Of a stretch of 23,005 nt of DNA, positions 20,900 to 23,005 are shown piece after piece; within the stretch, counting starts at the first letter, position 1; each line of letters begins with the position of its first letter. Origin of the DNA: a virus. The position numbers and the translations under genes are program-made. Location of the stretch: positions 1 to 23,005 of IMG/VR virus record IMGVR_UViG_3300044641_009303; one strand, 5' to 3'. The notes beneath the pieces are model-generated. The model was not told where the DNA came from, ran no database searches, and saw nothing but the letters and a program-made list of their open reading frames with translations.

Positions 20900-21742
20900 A
20901 TGTTACTAAAAATTGGGTCTAAAGGAGAAGACGTAAAAAAACTCCAATCAAAGTTAAATCTTAGTGCCGATGGTATCTTTGGTGCAGGTACTGCCGCTGC
21001 AGTTAAAAAATGGCAATCAGAAAATGGTTTGGACTCTGACGGTATTGTCGGTGATGGAACATGGGGTAAAATGTTTGGAGTAGAAACTATTAAAGAAGAT
21101 AAAATTATAATCCCAACTGTTGTTAATGTTTCATCAGTAGGTGGTTTAAAGATTGATAAACTAAAAGGTCATATTCCAGATTCAGTTATTGCTCAAATCC
21201 CTGAAACTGCGGTAAAGTTTAATATCACAACTAATTTACGATTGGCTCATTTCTTGGCACAATGTAGTCACGAATCAGTTAACTTTAAAGCTGTGTCTGA
21301 AAACTTAAACTATTCTGCGGACGGATTGAAAAAAATCTTCCCTAAGTATTTCCCTGGTAATATTGCTGAGTCATACGCAAGAAACCCTGAAAAAATTGCA
21401 TCCAAAGTATATGGTAGTAGAATGGGCAATGGTGATGAAACAACAAAAGAAGGTTTTAAATTTCGTGGAAGAGGTTATATCCAATTAACCGGAAAACAAA
21501 ATTATACTAACTTTGCAAAGTTCATTGGTGAAGATACTGTAAGTAATCCTGATTTAGTTGCAACCAAATACCCTTTGGCTTCTGCGGCTTTCTTTTTTGA
21601 CACAAATAAGTTATGGTCTATTTGTGATAAAGGTGCTGATGACGCCACTGTAACCGCAGTAACAAAAAGAGTTAATGGTGGTACTATAGGGCTGAATGAC
21701 CGTATCAAACATTTTAATGAATACTATAAATTATTATCATAA
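20900..21742 (+). CDS. Endolysin: PG-binding domain plus GH19 catalytic domain
   Basis: 280 residues. Residues 1-60 are a PG_binding_1 repeat (LLKIGSKGEDVKKLQSKLN ... DGIFGAGTAAAVKKWQ ... DGIVGDGTWGKM). After a short linker the GH19 (chitinase-like) domain runs about 85-280: FLAQCSHESVNFKAVSEN with catalytic Glu125, EGFKFRGRGYIQLTG with second Glu184, and NYTNFAKFIG, NPDLVA and TKRVNGG, all family hallmarks. It would cleave glycan bonds in peptidoglycan. There is no signal peptide or signal-anchor, so export needs a holin, which supports the upstream PAS/membrane gene in that role. The next gene starts in its stop (TAATG). Confidence 0.95.
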   Translation: MLLKIGSKGEDVKKLQSKLNLSADGIFGAGTAAAVKKWQSENGLDSDGIVGDGTWGKMFGVETIKEDKIIIPTVVNVSSVGGLKIDKLKGHIPDSVIAQIPETAVKFNITTNLRLAHFLAQCSHESVNFKAVSENLNYSADGLKKIFPKYFPGNIAESYARNPEKIASKVYGSRMGNGDETTKEGFKFRGRGYIQLTGKQNYTNFAKFIGEDTVSNPDLVATKYPLASAAFFFDTNKLWSICDKGADDATVTAVTKRVNGGTIGLNDRIKHFNEYYKLLS

Positions 21743-22161
21743 TGCAAAACTCAGAACCATTTGTTTACAATAGTGAATTTTTACCGAGTGTACAAATTGC
21801 AGTGGTTTTTGAGGAAGACCCTCAGTATGAAAATTTGAGAGAATTCTTTCAGGACTATGGTTATGGGTTTATGGTTCCTGGTAAGAATTTAGTAATTGTT
21901 GATGGTGAACAATTGGTGAACGGTTTTGGACATGAAGTTTTAAAGTTCATTGAGGCTCATGAAATAGCACACATTATCATGGGTCACGATGGTCCAAGAA
22001 GTGAAGATGATGAAATAGATGCTGATTTAGGGGCTTATATTTTATTATCAAAATCAGGTAAAACCGATTCTATTAAAACATTGTTAAAACAATTTAAACA
22101 TAGACACGGAATAAAATTTGAGGAAAAATTATTGGATAGAGTAAAAAATTACTTTTCTTGA
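21742..22161 (+). CDS. HExxH metallopeptidase-like protein (HEIAH/EIDAD), coupled to endolysin
   Basis: 139 residues, overlapping the endolysin stop as TAATG. The motif FIEAHEIAHIIMGH (70-83) gives His73, Glu74 and His77, and 14 residues on EIDADLGAY (91-99) fits an E-x-x-A-D third-ligand helix, as in gluzincins and ImmA-like domains. LREFFQDYGYGFMVPGKNLVIVDG (32-55) is the typical preceding strand. No helix-turn-helix is fused, so it is not a complete ImmA/repressor unit. Position suggests a peptidase used at lysis (peptide bonds of the wall or a host protein), or an injected or late protease; it might equally be a passenger gene. The cassette terminator lies downstream. Confidence 0.8.
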   Translation: MQNSEPFVYNSEFLPSVQIAVVFEEDPQYENLREFFQDYGYGFMVPGKNLVIVDGEQLVNGFGHEVLKFIEAHEIAHIIMGHDGPRSEDDEIDADLGAYILLSKSGKTDSIKTLLKQFKHRHGIKFEEKLLDRVKNYFS

Positions 22162-22195
22162 TAGTGTGAGTTGGAATTTTTTTTAATATTTAGTA

Positions 22196-22203
22196 TATTT
22201 ATT
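22196..22203 (+). promoter_or_regulatory. TATTTATT late-type box upstream of candidate small RNA
   Basis: The plus-strand TATTTATT (followed by TG) sits in an intergenic stretch, with a terminator about 45-80 nt downstream and no plausible start codon at the usual distance. Confidence 0.45.
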
Positions 22204-22207
22204 TGTA

Positions 22208-22287
22208 CATCGCTCCTCGGAGTGTTCTCATATATCCCTTTTCCAAAAGACCCGTGAAATTTATTTTGACGGGTCTTATTTTTTTAC
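22208..22287 (+). ncRNA. Candidate small phage RNA between lysis cassette and next gene
   Basis: About 80 nt bounded by a TATTTATT box and an intrinsic terminator. It contains CGCTC-CTCG-GAGTG, a hairpin of five pairs (one G-U) closing a 4-nt loop, then an unpaired CTCATATATCCCTTTTCC stretch, then the terminator stem. No convincing reading frame fits. It could be a regulatory RNA, a tail of the lysis mRNA, or a relic of a gene; no covariance is available here. Confidence 0.35.
22247..22285 (+). terminator. Strong intrinsic terminator of the lysis cassette / small RNA
   Basis: AAGACCCGT (22247-22255), a 13-nt loop, ACGGGTCTT (22269-22277), then ATTTTTTT. Nine perfect pairs. The -33 box of the next promoter lies in its loop. 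Confidence 0.85.
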
Positions 22288-22295
22288 TATCTTTG
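22265..22295 (+). promoter_or_regulatory. Bacteroidota-type promoter TTTG-19-TATCTTTG, nested in a terminator
   Basis: TTTG at 22265-22268, a 19-nt spacer and TATCTTTG at 22288-22295: a perfect consensus. A 20-nt A-rich leader precedes the ATG at 22316. The spacer is the terminator's 3' arm plus T run. Confidence 0.75.
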
Positions 22296-22315
22296 TATTC
22301 TAAAACAAAAATAAA

Positions 22316-22531
22316 ATGGCAGCAACAAGTAGACATCACGGAGACATATCAATTTGGATTGAAAAAGTTATTGATTCGTGCGAAACTCCGTCACAAGAAC
22401 TTTCGGTAAGAAGATTAGTTCGTTTATACGAAAAACAATATTCTTATTTAGAGTATCCTGTTTACAGGGAATTAACTCTACGTCTTCAAAATAAACTTAA
22501 TAGTAAGTTTGTTTCAAGGATTCAAAACTAA
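22316..22531 (+). CDS. Small conserved phage protein, unknown
   Basis: 71 residues. MAATSRHHGDISIWIEKVID is followed by helical segments SVRRLVRLYEKQY and YRELTLRLQNKL with alternating Arg and Leu. The HGDI-x-x-WIEKVI-x-S opening and RRLVRLYEKQY look like a conserved small-protein family of T4-like marine phages, but I cannot name a function. The many Arg residues on helices suggest nucleic acid or protein binding. It has a perfect host-type promoter with a typical A-rich leader; the next gene begins 19 nt after its stop, so they form an operon. Confidence 0.75.
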   Translation: MAATSRHHGDISIWIEKVIDSCETPSQELSVRRLVRLYEKQYSYLEYPVYRELTLRLQNKLNSKFVSRIQN

Positions 22532-22550
22532 TTACAACAAAACAATTAAT

Positions 22551-23005
22551 ATGGATATAAAATTTGCAGATTCTTTTGGTAAAAGTATCAAAAGATTAAT
22601 ACGGCATAACACTTGGTGGTATAAGGCATACGAATTATTTCGTTATGACCTACCACGCTTTTTCAAAAATATTTGGACATTTAGAAAGGCATTATGGAAT
22701 CATTATTGGTTTGACCATCACGGAACCTTAATGTTTCTTGAGACAGGTTTGACTCACATTTCTGATACCGTTGAGAAATATGGTAATGAGATTGATGGTC
22801 CCAGATTAAAGAAAGTTGTTGCAATGCGTAGAGTTATTGAGTTGATTAAAAACTACAATGAGGATAAGTACATTGATATGGCGGAAACAGAATTGGGTGA
22901 GTTAGTTCTTCACGATTTGGAATTTGAATCAGTTCCCGATAAACCAGAATATTCTCAGTTGGTTGATAAAAACACTCCTGAAGAAAAAGAACACAATCGT
23001 AAAGT
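22551..23005 (+). CDS. Partial phage protein (3' end cut by window edge)
   Basis: 151 complete codons are open from the ATG at 22551 to the right edge, with no stop. It begins MDIKFADSFGKSIKRLIRHN, then TWWYKAYELFRYDLPRFFKNIW and a FRKALWNHYWFDHHG segment rich in Trp, His and Arg. It continues with a helical TVEKYGNEIDGPRLKKVVAM and a Glu/Leu-rich ELGELVLHDLEFE. I recognise the look of a conserved family in large T4-like phages, without a known role. It follows the 71-residue gene in the same transcript. The rest lies outside the window. Confidence 0.8.
   Translation, partial: MDIKFADSFGKSIKRLIRHNTWWYKAYELFRYDLPRFFKNIWTFRKALWNHYWFDHHGTLMFLETGLTHISDTVEKYGNEIDGPRLKKVVAMRRVIELIKNYNEDKYIDMAETELGELVLHDLEFESVPDKPEYSQLVDKNTPEEKEHNRK

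Noticed and set aside
21742-22161. ImmA-type immunity/anti-repressor peptidase for lysogeny control
   Set aside because: No repressor, integrase or helix-turn-helix neighbour; the gene is tied to the endolysin.
22203-22409. 68-residue open frame starting with TTG after the lysis cassette
   Set aside because: It runs through the terminator stem and host-type promoter and overlaps the well-supported gene at 22316 in another frame.

Overview
The window reads as part of a large, AT-rich tailed-phage genome whose host is probably a member of the Bacteroidota (Flavobacteriia-like). Three things support this. Several plus-strand genes are preceded by the Bacteroidota vegetative promoter (TTTG or TTTT, 19 nt, then TAnnTTTG). 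Shine-Dalgarno sites are absent and the bases before starts are A-rich. The gene content is that of a T4-like or jumbo phage: T4 Rnl1-type RNA ligase, thymidylate synthase, GH19 endolysin, and many small unknown ORFs packed with TAATG or ATGA overlaps.

Layout. (1) 1-5334, minus strand: a block of long, lineage-specific late genes. They are probable virion or internal-head proteins with distinctive short N-terminal tags and degenerate peptidoglycan-binding-like modules, and the block includes an acidic double zinc-ribbon protein. (2) 5411-12077, plus strand: an early/middle metabolic block with a conserved HxDKHVVKM-family protein, small membrane proteins, RNA ligase, a string of small ORFs, thymidylate synthase, a GNAT acetyltransferase and a hotdog acyl-CoA thioesterase. 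(3) 12109-19623, mixed strands: a DUF4314 protein, a tagged membrane protein, a two-gene unit with an HExxH metallopeptidase, a TKWCT-motif protein, a flavodoxin-fold oxidoreductase, a three-gene minus operon (FRARH/YWSC protein, unknown, cupin-like) and a tagged polyphosphate kinase 2. (4) 19761-22161, plus strand: a probable lysis cassette with a twin-PAS protein carrying a C-terminal two-helix membrane module, a GH19 endolysin with a PG-binding domain, and an HExxH/ExxAD peptidase, closed by a strong terminator. (5) 22316-end: two further phage genes, the last cut by the window edge.

Two promoter classes can be read. Host-type TAnnTTTG boxes precede plus-strand early genes. A second box, TATTTAT(A/T), read on the coding strand, lies immediately upstream of probable late genes on both strands. 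In both classes several boxes end only 3-5 nt before the ATG, which predicts leaderless mRNAs.

The most novel points are: N-terminal tags shared by otherwise unrelated late proteins (one of them PPK2), which I read as candidate capsid-targeting, protease-cleaved sequences; a PAS-sensor/membrane protein in the usual holin position; the short-spaced promoter architecture; and an ~80-nt candidate small RNA after the lysis genes. No tRNA, CRISPR array, insertion sequence, integrase or attachment site was recognised.
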